From contig CALUGW010000008.1 of the NCBI GenBank assembly GCA_944320305.1, forward strand, positions 38,023 to 102,022: DNA of 64,000 nucleotides, written 5' to 3'. Position numbers and translations under genes: made by a program. Below are positions 24,117 to 34,848 of this stretch, in pieces. Below the pieces are notes generated by a model. That model was not told the origin of the DNA. It did no database searches and saw only the letters and a list, made by a program, of their open reading frames with translations. Position 1 is the first letter of the stretch. Each line of letters begins with the position of its first letter. The stretch is from an uncultured Prevotella sp. Its GTDB lineage: Bacteria > Bacteroidota > Bacteroidia > Bacteroidales > Bacteroidaceae.

Positions 24117-26258
24117 ATGCCGGACATAACAACATACCTGCCGATAACATCTCCGACGATGACATTCTTCGTGATGCTGTGCATAATACTGTTTGCACCG
24201 ATCATCATGAGCCTGCTGCGCATTCCGCACATTGTGGGAATGGTGCTGGCCGGAGTGGCCATCGGCCCCCACGGACTGAACATCCTGGCCAACGACAGGG
24301 CCATCGAGCTGTTCGGCCATGTGGGCCTGTACTACATAATGCTGCTGGCAGGCCTGGAGATGAACACGAGCGACCTGCGCAAGAACCGCACGCGCACGTT
24401 CACCCACGGCATCCTGGCGTTCATAATCCCCATGGCCATCGGCTTTGCGCTCAACAAGTCGGTGCTGGGCTACGGCTTCGTCACCTCGGCGCTGCTGGCC
24501 AGCATGTACGCCTCGCACACGCTCATAGCCTATCCCACGGTGCTGCGCTACGGCCTGTCGGGGGAGCGCAGCGTGACAATAGCCGTGGGCGCCACCGCCA
24601 TAACCGACACGCTGACGCTGCTCGTGCTGGCCATGGTGGGCGGAATCTTCAAGGGAAACATCACCGGGGGCTACTGGCTGCTGCTCTTCGTGAAGATTGC
24701 AGTGGTGTTCTGCGCCATCATCTACGGCTTCCCGCCGATAGCGCGCCGCTTCTTCCGCCGCTATGAGGACAACGTGACGCAGTTCATCTTTGTGCTCGCC
24801 ATGACGTTTCTCGGCGCGGGAATGATGGAGCTTATCGGCATGGAGGGGCTGCTGGGCGCCTTCCTGACGGGCCTTGTGCTCAACCGCTACGTGCCCAACG
24901 TGTCGCCGCTGATGTTCAACCTGGAGTTTGTGGGCAACGCCCTCTTCATACCCTACTTCCTCATCGGCGTGGGCATGATGGTCAATGTGAGAATACTCTT
25001 CGGCGGACTGGGCACGCTCCAGGTGGCCGCGGTGATGATTGCGGTGGCCCTGGCGAGCAAGTGGCTGGCCTCGCTGGCCACGCAGAAGATATTCGGCATG
25101 AAGGCCATCGAGCGCGAGATGATCTTCGGACTGAGCAACGCCCAGGCCGGCGCCACGCTGGCCGCCGTGCTCGTGGGCTACAACCTGCTGCTGCCCAACG
25201 GCCAGCGGGTGCTCAACGACGACGTGCTGAACGGAACGATAATACTGATTCTGGTGACGTGTGTGTTCAGCTCGTTCACCACCGAGCGCGCCTCGCGGAT
25301 AATGGCGCTGAAGTCGCGCGCCGCCACACCGCAGGAGGACGGCGGCGACGACGAGAAAATAATGGTGCCGGTGAGAGATCCCGCCACGGCCGACACGCTG
25401 GCGAGCCTGGCCGTGATGGTGCGCAACAAGAAGCTGAGCCGCGGGCTGGTGGCCCTGAACGTGGTCTACGACGACAACAACCGGCTGGACAACCAGGAGC
25501 GCGGACGCCGCCTGATGGCGCGCGTGGCGAAGGTGGCGGGATACTCTGACGTGAGGGTGCAGACGCAGGTGCGCATAGCCACCAACATAACCAACGGCAT
25601 AAAGCACGCCTTCAAGGAGTTCAACGCCTCGGAGATTATCCTCGGCATGAACAGCAGGCAGGACGACCGCCACCACTATCTGGGCGAGCTGGCCCAGAGC
25701 CTGTACAACGGACTGAGCCGGCAGATAATGCTCGTGAGATGCCGGCAGCCGCTGAACACCCTGCGGCGCATACAGGTGGCGGTGCCGTCGAAGGCCGAGT
25801 TTGAGCCGGGCTTCTACCGCTGGCTGGAGCGGCTGGCCCGCCTGGCCACCAACCTGGAGTGCCGCCTGCAGTTCCACGGGCGGCGCGAGACGATGTCGCT
25901 CATAAGCGAGTATATGCAGAACACGCACCCCGGAGCACGCACGCAGTACACGCCGATGGGCCACTGGAACGAGCTGCCGCAGCTGGCCGCGAGCATAGCC
26001 GAGGACAACCTGTTCGTGGTGGTGACGGCACGAAAGGGCACCGTGTCGTACAAAGCGGCGCTGGACCACCTCCAGGACGAGCTGGCGCAGCACTTCAGGG
26101 GGCAGAACCTCATGATAATCTATCCCGACCAACATGGCGTGGCGGCCAACATGATGACATACGCCGCGCCGCAGCCGCACGGCGAGCGCAGCGCCTATGA
26201 GGTGGTGAAAGAGTGGATAGGCCGCAGAATGAGCGACAAGAAGACATTAGCAGACTGA
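24117..26258 (+). CDS. CPA2-family cation/proton antiporter with USP-like tail
   Basis: The 713-residue protein has about 12 membrane segments in residues 1-400, typical of Kef/NhaP-type CPA2 antiporters ([57 protein letters not shown]). Instead of a TrkA-type RCK domain, residues about 415-700 contain two universal-stress-protein-like domains ([60 protein letters not shown]). It probably exchanges Na+ or K+ for protons, with the cytoplasmic tail sensing a nucleotide or stress signal; the latter is inference. The ABC ATPase starts 16 bp downstream. Confidence 0.9.
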   Translation: MPDITTYLPITSPTMTFFVMLCIILFAPIIMSLLRIPHIVGMVLAGVAIGPHGLNILANDRAIELFGHVGLYYIMLLAGLEMNTSDLRKNRTRTFTHGILAFIIPMAIGFALNKSVLGYGFVTSALLASMYASHTLIAYPTVLRYGLSGERSVTIAVGATAITDTLTLLVLAMVGGIFKGNITGGYWLLLFVKIAVVFCAIIYGFPPIARRFFRRYEDNVTQFIFVLAMTFLGAGMMELIGMEGLLGAFLTGLVLNRYVPNVSPLMFNLEFVGNALFIPYFLIGVGMMVNVRILFGGLGTLQVAAVMIAVALASKWLASLATQKIFGMKAIEREMIFGLSNAQAGATLAAVLVGYNLLLPNGQRVLNDDVLNGTIILILVTCVFSSFTTERASRIMALKSRAATPQEDGGDDEKIMVPVRDPATADTLASLAVMVRNKKLSRGLVALNVVYDDNNRLDNQERGRRLMARVAKVAGYSDVRVQTQVRIATNITNGIKHAFKEFNASEIILGMNSRQDDRHHYLGELAQSLYNGLSRQIMLVRCRQPLNTLRRIQVAVPSKAEFEPGFYRWLERLARLATNLECRLQFHGRRETMSLISEYMQNTHPGARTQYTPMGHWNELPQLAASIAEDNLFVVVTARKGTVSYKAALDHLQDELAQHFRGQNLMIIYPDQHGVAANMMTYAAPQPHGERSAYEVVKEWIGRRMSDKKTLAD

Positions 26259-26274
26259 ACAACGACAAGCGACA

Positions 26275-26988
26275 ATGATTGACATAAAAGGCATAAAAAA
26301 GAGTTTCGGCCCGCTGCAGGTGCTCAAGGGCATCGACCTGCACATCGGCAAGGGCGAGATTGTAAGCATTGTGGGCCCCAGCGGAGCCGGCAAGACAACG
26401 CTGCTGCAGATCATCGGCACGCTCGACAGGCCCGACAGCGGCACCGTGGTGATCGACGGCACCGACACCGGCACGCTCAGCAGCCGCAAGCTGGCCGACT
26501 TCCGCAACCGCCGCATAGGCTTCGTCTTCCAGTTTCACCAGCTGCTGCCTGAGTTCACGGCTGCCGAGAACATCATGATTCCGGCGTTCATAGCCGGAAA
26601 ATCGCGCAGGGAGGCCGCGCGGCGGGCGGCGGAACTGCTGGACTTCATGGGGCTGAGCGGGCGCAGCGGGCACAAGCCCGCCGAACTGTCGGGAGGCGAG
26701 AAGCAGCGCGTGGCCGTGGCCAGGGCGCTGGTTAACAACCCGGCCGTGATTCTGGCCGACGAGCCGTCGGGCAGTCTCGACTCACGGAACAAGGCCGAGC
26801 TGCACCGGCTCTTCTTCGACCTGCGCGACAAGTTCGGCCAGACGTTCGTCATAGTGACGCACGACGAGCACCTGGCCTCGATGACAGACAGGACAATACA
26901 GATGAACGACGGGCTGCTGGCCGGCGAAAGCAGGGCCGGCAGCGGCACGGCGGCAGAAGCCGCCGGAAATGACGGAAACACGATATGA
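26275..26988 (+). CDS. ABC transporter ATP-binding protein, LolD/MacB type
   Basis: The 237-residue ATPase carries Walker A (GPSGAGKT), Q loop ([18 protein letters not shown]), signature [20 protein letters not shown], Walker B with [12 protein letters not shown] and the switch His ([11 protein letters not shown]). The [10 protein letters not shown] segment is typical of LolD, the ATPase that drives lipoprotein release from the inner membrane, but the permease is not adjacent, so a LolD assignment is likely rather than certain. The start of the next gene overlaps its stop by 4 bp. Confidence 0.9.
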   Translation: MIDIKGIKKSFGPLQVLKGIDLHIGKGEIVSIVGPSGAGKTTLLQIIGTLDRPDSGTVVIDGTDTGTLSSRKLADFRNRRIGFVFQFHQLLPEFTAAENIMIPAFIAGKSRREAARRAAELLDFMGLSGRSGHKPAELSGGEKQRVAVARALVNNPAVILADEPSGSLDSRNKAELHRLFFDLRDKFGQTFVIVTHDEHLASMTDRTIQMNDGLLAGESRAGSGTAAEAAGNDGNTI

Positions 26989-27821
26989 AAGGAATAAGAC
27001 TGGGAGAATACAACCGGATGACGGTTGTGAAGGAAGTGGACTTCGGGATGTATCTCGACGGCGGCGACGAGGGCGAGATTCTGCTGCCGGCAAGATATGT
27101 GCCCGACGGATGCAAACCGGGCGACGAGATTGACGTGTTCATCTATCTGGACCAGGACGAGCGTCCCGTGGCCACCACCGAGCGGCCGCTGGCCCAGGTG
27201 GGCGAGTTCGCCTGCCTGAGGGTGGCATGGACCAACGAGTACGGCGCGTTTCTCGACTGGGGGCTTATGAAAGACCTGTTCTGCCCGTTCCGCGAGCAGA
27301 AAAAGCTGATGGTGAAAGGGGCGTCATACGTTGTCTACGTGATGATAGACGAGGAGAGCTACCGCATCATGGCCACGGCCAAGGTGGAGCGCCACTTCCT
27401 GAAAGAGCCGCCGCAATACGCCCACGGCGACGATGTGGGGCTGCTGGTGTGGCAGAAAACGGAGCTGGGCTACAAGGTGATCATCGACAACTGCTACCCC
27501 GGACTGGTGTATGAGGACCAGGTGTTCCGCCCCATTGCAGTGGGCGACAGGCTGACCGGCTACATTGACACGGTGCGCCCTGACGGCAAGATAGACGTGA
27601 CGCTGCAGCCCACAGGCCGCCGGATGACAGAGGAGTTCTCTGAAACGCTGCTCCAGTATCTGCGCGACAACAACGGCCGCTGCAGTCTGGGCGACAAGAG
27701 TCCGGCGGAACTGATCGCGGACACATTCAAGGTGAGCAAGAAAACATTCAAAAAGGCTGTGGGCGACCTGTACCGCCGGCGCCTGATAACAATCTCAGAC
27801 GACGGCATAAGGCTCGTGTGA
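26985..27821 (+). CDS. cvfB: CvfB-like S1-domain RNA-binding protein
   Basis: The 278-residue protein has consecutive S1-like OB folds ([60 protein letters not shown]) and a C-terminal winged-helix segment ([40 protein letters not shown]). This order matches CvfB/YitL, an RNA-binding regulator known in Firmicutes and widely conserved in Bacteroidota. It overlaps the ABC ATPase gene by 4 bp. A long hairpin follows. Confidence 0.88.
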   Translation: MKGIRLGEYNRMTVVKEVDFGMYLDGGDEGEILLPARYVPDGCKPGDEIDVFIYLDQDERPVATTERPLAQVGEFACLRVAWTNEYGAFLDWGLMKDLFCPFREQKKLMVKGASYVVYVMIDEESYRIMATAKVERHFLKEPPQYAHGDDVGLLVWQKTELGYKVIIDNCYPGLVYEDQVFRPIAVGDRLTGYIDTVRPDGKIDVTLQPTGRRMTEEFSETLLQYLRDNNGRCSLGDKSPAELIADTFKVSKKTFKKAVGDLYRRRLITISDDGIRLV

Positions 27822-27849
27822 GCGCCGCAAGAAAAGCTTCTTAAACAAA

Positions 27850-27908
27850 AAAGAGTCCGCCCGCAGAGTTGCTGCAAAAGCAGCAGGAACTCTGCGGGCG
27901 GACTCTTT
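27850..27908. terminator. Bidirectional terminator between cvfB and asnS
   Basis: A stem of about 25 bp (AAAGAGTCCGCCCGCAGAGTT at 27850 onward against 27888-27908) with a short A-rich loop, flanked by A runs before and T runs after, so it can stop transcription in both directions between these convergent genes. Confidence 0.85.
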
Positions 27909-27931
27909 ATAGTGTAAAAACAGACAGAGAA

Positions 27932-29335
27932 TCAGAACTCGGCCGACTTCGGCGTGCGCGGGAACGGTATCACGTCGCGGATGTTCTGCATTCCGGTGAC
28001 GAAGAGTATGAGCCTCTCGAAGCCCAGTCCGAAGCCGCCGTGAGGGCAGGTGCCGTACTTGCGGGTGTCAAGATACCACCACATATCCTTCATCGGAATG
28101 TTGCGGCGCTCGATTTCTGCCAGCAGCTTGTCGTAGTTCTCCTCGCGGACGCTGCCTCCGATAATCTCGCCAATCTGCGGGAACAGCACGTCTGTGCCCT
28201 GGACAGTCTTGCCGTCGGGGTTGATTTTCATGTAGAACGCCTTGATGTCCTTCGGATAACCGTGCATTATGACAGGCTTGCGGAAGTGGTGCTCCACAAG
28301 ATAACGCTCATGCTCGCTGGCCAGATCCATACCCCAGCTTACCGGGAACTCGAACTTGTGGCCTGCGGCTACCGCCTCTTCGAGAATCTTTATTCCGTCC
28401 GTATAAGACAGGCGGACAAACGAGTCGGCCAGAACCGACTGCAGGCGGTCAACCAGCGTCTTGTCAATCATCTTGTTGAGGAAGGCAATGTCGTCCTGAC
28501 AGTTGTCCAACGCCCACTTCACGCAGTACTTGATGAAGTCTTCCTCAAGATCCATCAGTTCGTCCTGACCGATGAAAGCCACCTCCGGCTCTATCATCCA
28601 GAACTCGGCCAGGTGGCGCGGTGTGTTCGAGTTCTCCGCCCGGAACGTCGGCCCGAAGGTGTAGATTGCGCCAAGAGCGGTGGCGCCAAGCTCGCCCTCA
28701 AGCTGGCCGCTGACGGTCAGCGAGGCCTGCTTGCCGAAGAAATCGTCATCGTAAGTGATTTTCCCGTCCTTGTCTTTCTTCAGGTCGTAGAGGTTTTTCG
28801 TCGTCACCTGGAACATCTGCCCGGCGCCCTCGCAGTCGCTGGCGGTGATGAACGGCGTGTGGAAGTAGAAGAAGCCGTGGTCGTGGAAGTACTTGTGGAT
28901 GGCTATCGCCATGTTGTGGCGGATGCGCATGACGGCTCCGAACGTGTTGGTGCGCAGGCGCAGGTGGGCGTACTGCCTCATGTACTCGAAGCTCTGGCCT
29001 TTCTTCTGCATTGGATAATCACTGCCGCATGTGCCGTAGACCTCCAACTCGCGGCACTGAAGCTCAACGGCCTGGCCGGCGCCCTGGCTTTCCACCAGCT
29101 CGCCGTTGACCGTGATGCAGGCGCCGGTGGTCACCTTCTTGAGCAGTTCGGCGTCAAACTGTGCGGGATCCACCACAATCTGGATGTTCTTTATGGTCGA
29201 GCCGTCATTGAGAGCGATGAAGTCTACCGCCTTGCTGCTGCGGTGGGTACGCACCCATCCGCGCACATTCACCATTGCGCCATAATCCGTGCGGCGCAGC
29301 GCATCTATGACTTTTGTCCTTTTTATGCTTTGCAT
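27932..29335 (-). CDS. asnS: Asparaginyl-tRNA synthetase
   Basis: I use the ATG at 29333-29335 ([20 protein letters not shown]), giving 467 residues, the usual length; the upstream in-frame ATG lies within the preceding gene's end. An OB-fold anticodon-binding domain ([20 protein letters not shown]) precedes a class IIb catalytic core with motif 2 ([20 protein letters not shown]) and motif 3 ([20 protein letters not shown]). It charges tRNA-Asn. It lies 58 bp after the pseudouridine synthase, probably in one transcript. Confidence 0.96.
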   Translation of the reverse strand: MQSIKRTKVIDALRRTDYGAMVNVRGWVRTHRSSKAVDFIALNDGSTIKNIQIVVDPAQFDAELLKKVTTGACITVNGELVESQGAGQAVELQCRELEVYGTCGSDYPMQKKGQSFEYMRQYAHLRLRTNTFGAVMRIRHNMAIAIHKYFHDHGFFYFHTPFITASDCEGAGQMFQVTTKNLYDLKKDKDGKITYDDDFFGKQASLTVSGQLEGELGATALGAIYTFGPTFRAENSNTPRHLAEFWMIEPEVAFIGQDELMDLEEDFIKYCVKWALDNCQDDIAFLNKMIDKTLVDRLQSVLADSFVRLSYTDGIKILEEAVAAGHKFEFPVSWGMDLASEHERYLVEHHFRKPVIMHGYPKDIKAFYMKINPDGKTVQGTDVLFPQIGEIIGGSVREENYDKLLAEIERRNIPMKDMWWYLDTRKYGTCPHGGFGLGFERLILFVTGMQNIRDVIPFPRTPKSAEF

Positions 29336-29393
29336 TGCTTTCTTGTTTGTTAAGAAAAACGGCGCGGACAAACCTGCCCGCGCCTGTTGATGT

Positions 29394-30848
29394 TTATTCG
29401 TAGGCACCCATGCGCAGGCGGATGACCTCCTCCTCGGTGAGGTAGCGCCAGTCGCCGCGGCGCAGTCCTTTCTTTGTCAGGCCGGCAAACTGCACACGGT
29501 CAAGCTTTGTGACGCGGTAGCCGAGCTTCTCGAAGATGCGGCGCACAATACGGTTCTTGCCGCTGTGAATCTCGATTCCCACCTGCTTCTTGTCCACCGG
29601 ATCGGCATACTGCACATCATCGGCCTTGATTTCTCCGTCCTCAAGCAGCACGCCCTCGCGTATCTGCTGCATATCGTGGGCCGTGACGTTGCGGTCGGTA
29701 TGCACGTGGTATATCTTCTTCTTGAGGAACTTGGGGTGTGTCAGCTTGCTTGCAAGGTCGCCGTCATTGGTGAGCAGAAGCACACCCGTGGTGTTGCGGT
29801 CAAGGCGCCCCACAGGGTATATGCGCTCAGAGCAGGCGTTCTTGACCAGGTCCATGACGGTCTTGCGCTGCTGCGGGTCATCGCTTGTGGTGACATAATC
29901 CTTGGGTTTGTTAAGCAGCACATAGACTTTCTTCTCAAGCGAAACCGGCTGGTCGTGGAATTTCACCTCGTCAGAGCGCAGCACCTTTGTGCCCAGCTCG
30001 GTCACAACGTTGCCATTGACAGTCACGACACCGGCCTGTATGAACTCATCGGCCTCGCGGCGGCTGCACACTCCGGCATTGGCCAGATATTTGTTGAGAC
30101 GTATCGGCTCGTTGGGGTCGATGTGCTCTTCCTTATATTCGATGCGCTTCTTGAAGCTGTATTTTGCATTCGGGTCGTAATCGGCAGTGCGCTGGCGGTA
30201 TCCTCCCTGGCGGTTGGCATTGTAGCCTCCGCGCTGCTGATAGCCTCCCTGGCGCTGCTGGTATCCTCCCTGGCGGTTGGCATTGTAGCCTCCGCGCTGC
30301 TGGTAGCCTCCCTGGCGGTAATTACCATAGCCCTCGCCCTCGGCATTGTAGCCCTGCTGGTAGCCGCCCTGGCGGTTTGCGTTGTAGCCTCCGCGCTGCT
30401 GGTAGCCTCCCTGGCGCTGCTGGTAGCCTCCCTGGCGGTTTGCGTTGTAGCCTCCGCGCTGCTGGTAGCCTCCCTGGCGGTTGTTTCCATAAGGACGCTG
30501 CTGATAGCCGCCTTCCTCTGCACCGGGCGTGCTGTTGTAGCGCGGACGGTAGCCTTTGTTGTCGCCACCCGCGCCGTAACGCGGCTTGTACTGGCGCTGA
30601 GGCGATGCTGACTGCAGGCCGGCGCCGAAGCCTTCCGGACGGAATCCGCCTTCATCGGCTGTGTTCTTGTTGTAACCCACGCGCTCCGAAGAATACGGGC
30701 GCTGAACATGGATGCGCGGACGCGGTGAGCGTCCGGGGGCACGGTATCCCTGACCGCTGCCCGACTGTCCGGCTTGTTGGTAACCTTCACGGCCGCCGGC
30801 ATTCTGCTCTGCAAGCCTCTCGTCTTGTCTTTTCTCGTTTTCTTCCAT
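29394..30848 (-). CDS. Pseudouridine synthase (RsuA/RluB family) with Gly/Tyr/Gln/Arg-rich N-terminus
   Basis: The chosen ATG (30846-30848, [15 protein letters not shown]) gives 484 residues. Residues 1-245 are disordered and RNA-binding-like: [16 protein letters not shown] and then repeats of [14 protein letters not shown] (123-220). An S4 domain starts near 248 ([20 protein letters not shown]), followed by the RsuA/RluB catalytic domain with the catalytic Asp in [20 protein letters not shown]. The enzyme isomerises uridine in rRNA, probably 23S or 16S. The extended repetitive head occurs in other Bacteroidota homologues in varying length; here it shows a recent 42-residue duplication. Confidence 0.92.
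   Translation of the reverse strand: MEENEKRQDERLAEQNAGGREGYQQAGQSGSGQGYRAPGRSPRPRIHVQRPYSSERVGYNKNTADEGGFRPEGFGAGLQSASPQRQYKPRYGAGGDNKGYRPRYNSTPGAEEGGYQQRPYGNNRQGGYQQRGGYNANRQGGYQQRQGGYQQRGGYNANRQGGYQQGYNAEGEGYGNYRQGGYQQRGGYNANRQGGYQQRQGGYQQRGGYNANRQGGYRQRTADYDPNAKYSFKKRIEYKEEHIDPNEPIRLNKYLANAGVCSRREADEFIQAGVVTVNGNVVTELGTKVLRSDEVKFHDQPVSLEKKVYVLLNKPKDYVTTSDDPQQRKTVMDLVKNACSERIYPVGRLDRNTTGVLLLTNDGDLASKLTHPKFLKKKIYHVHTDRNVTAHDMQQIREGVLLEDGEIKADDVQYADPVDKKQVGIEIHSGKNRIVRRIFEKLGYRVTKLDRVQFAGLTKKGLRRGDWRYLTEEEVIRLRMGAYE
30189..30482 (-). repeat. Coding tandem repeat in the pseudouridine synthase gene
   Basis: This DNA encodes residues 123-220. A 42-residue block ([16 protein letters not shown]... 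through [17 protein letters not shown]) occurs twice, separated by a short divergent spacer ([13 protein letters not shown]). The copies are nearly identical at DNA level, so repeat number may change by slippage or recombination. Confidence 0.85.
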
Positions 30849-31013
30849 AATCTTGTAGTTTTTGACGGCCTCACGGCCATTGTGTTGTTCGTGATGTTGC
30901 GGTGTCATCGGCACCGCTGTTGTCTGTTATTGTGTTTTGTTGTTATTGTTGGTTCCAAATTGTCTGAAAACGCTCTTTGGCATTATTGTTTCCCATAAAG
31001 CGCGTTTCCTGCG

Positions 31014-32360
31014 TCACATCCCGGTGTATGAGTGTGGCGTGATGGCCATCAGCTCGGCTTTCACGCTGTCGCTGACATCAAGCCCGGCAATGAAATCGTG
31101 AATGGCCTGCTCCGTAATGCCTGCGTTTGTGCGCGTAAGAGCCTTCAATGCCTCGTAAGGATGCGGATAAGCCTCACGCCGCAGGATTGTCTGTATGGCC
31201 TCAGCCACCACTGCCCAGGTGTTGTCGAGGTCTTCGTTCACCTTGGCCTGGTTCAGTATCAGCTTGCGCAATCCCTTCAAAGTGCTCTCGAAGGCAATGA
31301 CACTGTGCCCCATGGGCACGCCCACATTGCGCAGCACCGTGGAGTCGGTCAGGTCGCGCTGCAGCCTGCTGACGGGCAGCTTGGCGGCCAGGAACTGCAG
31401 GATGGCGTTTGCAATGCCAAGGTTGCCCTCGCTGTTCTCGTAGTCAATGGGGTTCACTTTGTGCGGCATGGCGCTCGAACCGACCTCGCCGGCCTTTATC
31501 TTCTGCTTGAAGTACTCCATCGAAATGTACATCCAAAAGTCGCGGTCCAGGTCGATCACGATGGTGTTGATGCGGCGCATGGCGTCGAATATGGCGCCGA
31601 GCCAGTCGTAATTGCTTATCTGGGTGGTGTACTGCTCGCGCGCCAGTCCGAGCTTTTCGCTCACGAACCTGTCACCGAAAGCTCGCCAGTCATACTGAGG
31701 ATATGCCACGTGGTGGGCGTTATAGTTGCCTGTCGCCCCTCCGAACTTGGCCGTTACGGGCACGCTCTTGAGCGACTGCAGCTGCTGCTCCAGACGGTAC
31801 ACAAACACCATGACCTCCTTGCCGAGGCGTGTCGGCGACGCGGGCTGCCCGTGAGTCTTGGCCAGCATCGGCACGTCTTTCCACTCCTCAGCATACTGCC
31901 GCAACTGGTCTATAAGCTCGGTCAGGAGCGGATAGTAAACATTCTCAAGCGCCTCTTTTATCGACAATGGCACGCTTGTGTTGTTGATATCCTGCGAAGT
32001 GAGCCCGAAATGGATGAACTCCTTATAAGCGTCGAGTCCGCCGATTTTGTCAAACTCCTCCTTTATGAAGTATTCCACGGCTTTCACGTCGTGGTTTGTC
32101 ACTTTCTCGATATCCTTCACTCTGCCGGCCTCAGCCTCGCCGAAGTTCCGATAGATGTCGCGCAAGCGCTCAAACAGACTGTGGTCAAAAGACGCCAGCT
32201 GGGGCAGGGGCAGCTCGCACAGCGTTATGAAATACTCAATCTCAACGCGCACGCGATAACGGATGAGCGCGTACTCCGAGAAATAGTCAGCCAAAGGCTC
32301 GGTCTTCCCCCGGTAACGTCCGTCAATGGGGGAGATGGCTGTCAGTGTGTCCAGTTTCAT
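31014..32360 (-). CDS. purB: Adenylosuccinate lyase
   Basis: The 448-residue enzyme splits adenylosuccinate and SAICAR in purine synthesis. The fumarase/aspartase signature GSSAMPHKVNPIDYENSEGN, the LTSQDINNTSVPLSIKEALE segment and TKTHGQPASPTRLGKE-like loop (AKTHGQPASPTRLGKE) are present. The length matches the E. coli-type PurB of about 450 residues. Transcribed alone; a -7 box TAACTTTG (complement of 32392-32399) is about 32 bp upstream of the ATG. Confidence 0.97.
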   Translation of the reverse strand: MKLDTLTAISPIDGRYRGKTEPLADYFSEYALIRYRVRVEIEYFITLCELPLPQLASFDHSLFERLRDIYRNFGEAEAGRVKDIEKVTNHDVKAVEYFIKEEFDKIGGLDAYKEFIHFGLTSQDINNTSVPLSIKEALENVYYPLLTELIDQLRQYAEEWKDVPMLAKTHGQPASPTRLGKEVMVFVYRLEQQLQSLKSVPVTAKFGGATGNYNAHHVAYPQYDWRAFGDRFVSEKLGLAREQYTTQISNYDWLGAIFDAMRRINTIVIDLDRDFWMYISMEYFKQKIKAGEVGSSAMPHKVNPIDYENSEGNLGIANAILQFLAAKLPVSRLQRDLTDSTVLRNVGVPMGHSVIAFESTLKGLRKLILNQAKVNEDLDNTWAVVAEAIQTILRREAYPHPYEALKALTRTNAGITEQAIHDFIAGLDVSDSVKAELMAITPHSYTGM

Positions 32361-32391
32361 TGCAAAATATCTTGAATTATAATTCAGGGCA

Positions 32392-32399
32392 CAAAGTTA
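32392..32399 (-). promoter_or_regulatory. -7 box of purB
   Basis: TAACTTTG on the minus strand fits TAnnTTTG and is suitably placed before purB. A convincing -33 element is not visible 19-21 bp upstream. Confidence 0.45.
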
Positions 32400-32554
32400 A
32401 ACATTAAATTCGACTTGACCGAACAACAGACATAAAAAATACATGAATGTTGCCACAATTCACGCCCACCTATCAAACAATATATGGATTAATGTAACAA
32501 AGCCATGGCTTCCCACGCCGAGGCTTTGCCGTGCCATAGGAAACGATTCGGGTT

Positions 32555-32601
32555 AAAACCCGGTATGTGTTGCCATACAGGCAGGCCACATACCGGGTTT
32601 T
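32555..32601 (-). terminator. Terminator after recQ
   Basis: AAAACCCGGTATGTG (32555-32569) is perfectly complementary to 32587-32601 with a 17-nt loop; read on the minus strand the stem ends in TTTT. It lies 33 bp after the recQ stop. Confidence 0.75.
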
Positions 32602-32633
32602 GCCGGCTTGGATTTTTTGTTGGATGAAGGCCG

Positions 32634-34820
32634 TCAGTTGGCCATGTCGGATATGAACTTGATGCGCACGAGGCGTATCTCGTCCTCGGTGTAGTCTTCG
32701 CCCAGCTCGCGGATGGCGGTCTCGAGGTCGTCGGTCTCGGACTCCTTGAAGTACTGGTAGATGTCGTCCACGTGGTCTTCGTCCATCACGTCCTCAAGGA
32801 AATAGTCGATGTTTATCTTCGTTCCGGAGTAGACGATGGCCTCCACCTCGTCGAGCATCTCGTCGAAGTCTATGCCCTTGGCCAGCGCGATGTCGTCGAG
32901 CGCAATCTGGCGGTCAATGCTTTGGATGATGCTTACCTTGAGCATGGACTTCTTTGCCACGGTGCGCACGCGCATATCCACCTGCCGCTCGATGTCGTTC
33001 TCGTCGCAGTAGCGCTTGATGAGGTCTACAAACTCCTTGGCATAGGGCTGCTTTATCTTGCCCTCGCCCACGCCCTGGATGTTCTTCAGCTCTTCGAGCG
33101 TGACGGGGTAGTCGGTGGCCATCTGTTCGAGCGACACATCCTGGAAGATGACATAGGGCGGACGGTCGAGCTTCTTCGACACTTTCTTGCGCAGGTCGCG
33201 CAGCATGGCGTTGAGCGTCGGGTCGAGCGCGCTTGTGCCTCCGTCGGCATTGTCGGCGCCGGGGCCGTCGTCATCGCTGAACTCGTTGTCCTCCACAATC
33301 ATGAACGACACAGGCTTCTTCATGAATTTCTTGCCCTCGGGGGTTATTTTCAGCAGTCCGTAGTTCTCGACGTCCTTCTTCAGGTAGCCGGCGATGAGAG
33401 CCTGGCGTATCAGCGGGCTCCATATCTTCTCGTTGTCGTCCTCGCCCGAGCCGAACTCCGGCAGCTCCTGGTGCTTGTGGGCCAGTATCTCGTCGGTCTC
33501 GCGGCCCATGATGAAGTCCGTCACATAGTCAGAGCGGAAGTTCTCCTTGATGGCGGCGATGGCCTTGAGCGCGGTCTGCAGCTGCGCGCCGGCCTCTATC
33601 TTTGTTTTCGGGTGCAGGCAGTTGTCGCAGTTGCCGCAGTTGTCTTTCGGATAAGTCTCGCCGAAGTAGTGCAGCAGCATCTTGCGCCTGCACACCGAGG
33701 TCTCCGCATATGCCGCTGTCTCCTGCAGCAGCTGCCGCCCTATGTCCTGCTCGGCCACGGGCTTGCCCTCCATGAACTTGTCGAGCTTCTGCAGGTCTTT
33801 GTGCGAGTAGAAGGCGATGCAGATGCCCTCGCCCCCGTCGCGTCCGGCCCTGCCGGTCTCCTGGTAGTATCCTTCGAGGCTCTTCGGTATGTCGTAGTGG
33901 ATGACGAAGCGCACGTCGGGCTTGTCTATTCCCATGCCGAAAGCGATTGTGGCCACAATCACGTCAATCTGCTCCATGAGGAAGGCGTCCTGCGTCTTGG
34001 AGCGCGTTGCCGAGTCGAGTCCGGCGTGGTATGGCGCGGCCTTTATCTCGTTGGCCTGCAGTATGGCGGCCAGCTCCTCCACTTTCTTGCGCGAGAGGCA
34101 GTAGATGATGCCGCTCTTGCCGGGGTGCTGCTTGATGAACTTGATGATGTCCTTGTCCACATCCTTGGTCTTCGGCCTCACCTCATAATAGAGGTTTGGA
34201 CGGTTGAAGGAGCTTTTGAACTCCTTGGCGTCAACAATTCCCAGGCTCTTCTTTATGTCGGTGCGCACCTTGTCGGTGGCCGTGGCCGTCAGGGCTATTA
34301 CCGGCGCCTGCCCAATCTCGTTGATTATGGGGCGTATGCGGCGGTATTCCGGCCGGAAGTCGTGCCCCCATTCCGATATGCAGTGGGCCTCGTCGATGGC
34401 ATAGAACGAAATCTTTACGGTCTTGAGAAACTCCACGTTGTCCTCCTTTGTGAGCGACTCCGGGGCGACATACAGCAGCTTTGTGTGTCCGGAGCGTATG
34501 TCATCCTTCACCTGGTCTATGGCCGCCTTGTTCTGCGACGAGTTCAGATAGTGGGCCACTCCGGGCTGCTCGCTCATGCTGTTGACCACGTCCACCTGGT
34601 TCTTCATCAGCGCGATGAGCGGCGAGATGACGATGGCCGTGCCCTCCATCAGCAGCGACGGCAGCTGGTAGCACAGCGACTTGCCGCCCCCGGTGGGCAT
34701 GAGCACGAACGTGTCGTTGCCATCAAGCACGTTGCTGATGATGGCTTCCTGGTCTCCCTTGAACTTGTCGAAACCGAAATATTTCTTCAGTGCTCTTGTA
34801 AGATTCACCTTTTCTGTCAT
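32634..34820 (-). CDS. recQ: ATP-dependent DNA helicase RecQ
   Basis: The 728-residue helicase has Walker A (PTGGGKSLCYQLPSLL), the DEAH box (YAIDEAHCISEWGHDFRPEY), motif VI (YYQETGRAGRDGGEGICIAF), a zinc-binding RQC segment with four Cys (CRRKMLLHYFGETYPKDNCG then NCDNC), and a C-terminal HRDC domain (PYVIFQDVSLEQMATDYPVT). It unwinds DNA in recombination and fork repair. A 28-bp gap to clpX suggests it is the tail of the clpP-clpX-recQ transcript. Confidence 0.96.
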   Translation of the reverse strand: MTEKVNLTRALKKYFGFDKFKGDQEAIISNVLDGNDTFVLMPTGGGKSLCYQLPSLLMEGTAIVISPLIALMKNQVDVVNSMSEQPGVAHYLNSSQNKAAIDQVKDDIRSGHTKLLYVAPESLTKEDNVEFLKTVKISFYAIDEAHCISEWGHDFRPEYRRIRPIINEIGQAPVIALTATATDKVRTDIKKSLGIVDAKEFKSSFNRPNLYYEVRPKTKDVDKDIIKFIKQHPGKSGIIYCLSRKKVEELAAILQANEIKAAPYHAGLDSATRSKTQDAFLMEQIDVIVATIAFGMGIDKPDVRFVIHYDIPKSLEGYYQETGRAGRDGGEGICIAFYSHKDLQKLDKFMEGKPVAEQDIGRQLLQETAAYAETSVCRRKMLLHYFGETYPKDNCGNCDNCLHPKTKIEAGAQLQTALKAIAAIKENFRSDYVTDFIMGRETDEILAHKHQELPEFGSGEDDNEKIWSPLIRQALIAGYLKKDVENYGLLKITPEGKKFMKKPVSFMIVEDNEFSDDDGPGADNADGGTSALDPTLNAMLRDLRKKVSKKLDRPPYVIFQDVSLEQMATDYPVTLEELKNIQGVGEGKIKQPYAKEFVDLIKRYCDENDIERQVDMRVRTVAKKSMLKVSIIQSIDRQIALDDIALAKGIDFDEMLDEVEAIVYSGTKINIDYFLEDVMDEDHVDDIYQYFKESETDDLETAIRELGEDYTEDEIRLVRIKFISDMAN

Positions 34821-34848
34821 ATCGTTATGGGTTAGGGTTATGCGATTG

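Noticed and set aside
24036-26180. 714-residue open frame antisense to the CPA2 antiporter gene
   Set aside because: High-GC shadow frame; His/Gln/Arg-rich low-information sequence with no family features, while the plus strand encodes a clear antiporter.
30189-30482. Regularly spaced repeats that could suggest a CRISPR array
   Set aside because: Repeat spacing is in frame with coding sequence and spacers are themselves repeated; it encodes the GGYQQR repeats of the pseudouridine synthase. No cas genes or other arrays were seen in the window.
32772-34835. 687-residue open frame antisense to recQ
   Set aside because: Mirror frame of a well-conserved helicase gene; composition is Leu/Val/His-rich without recognisable domains.
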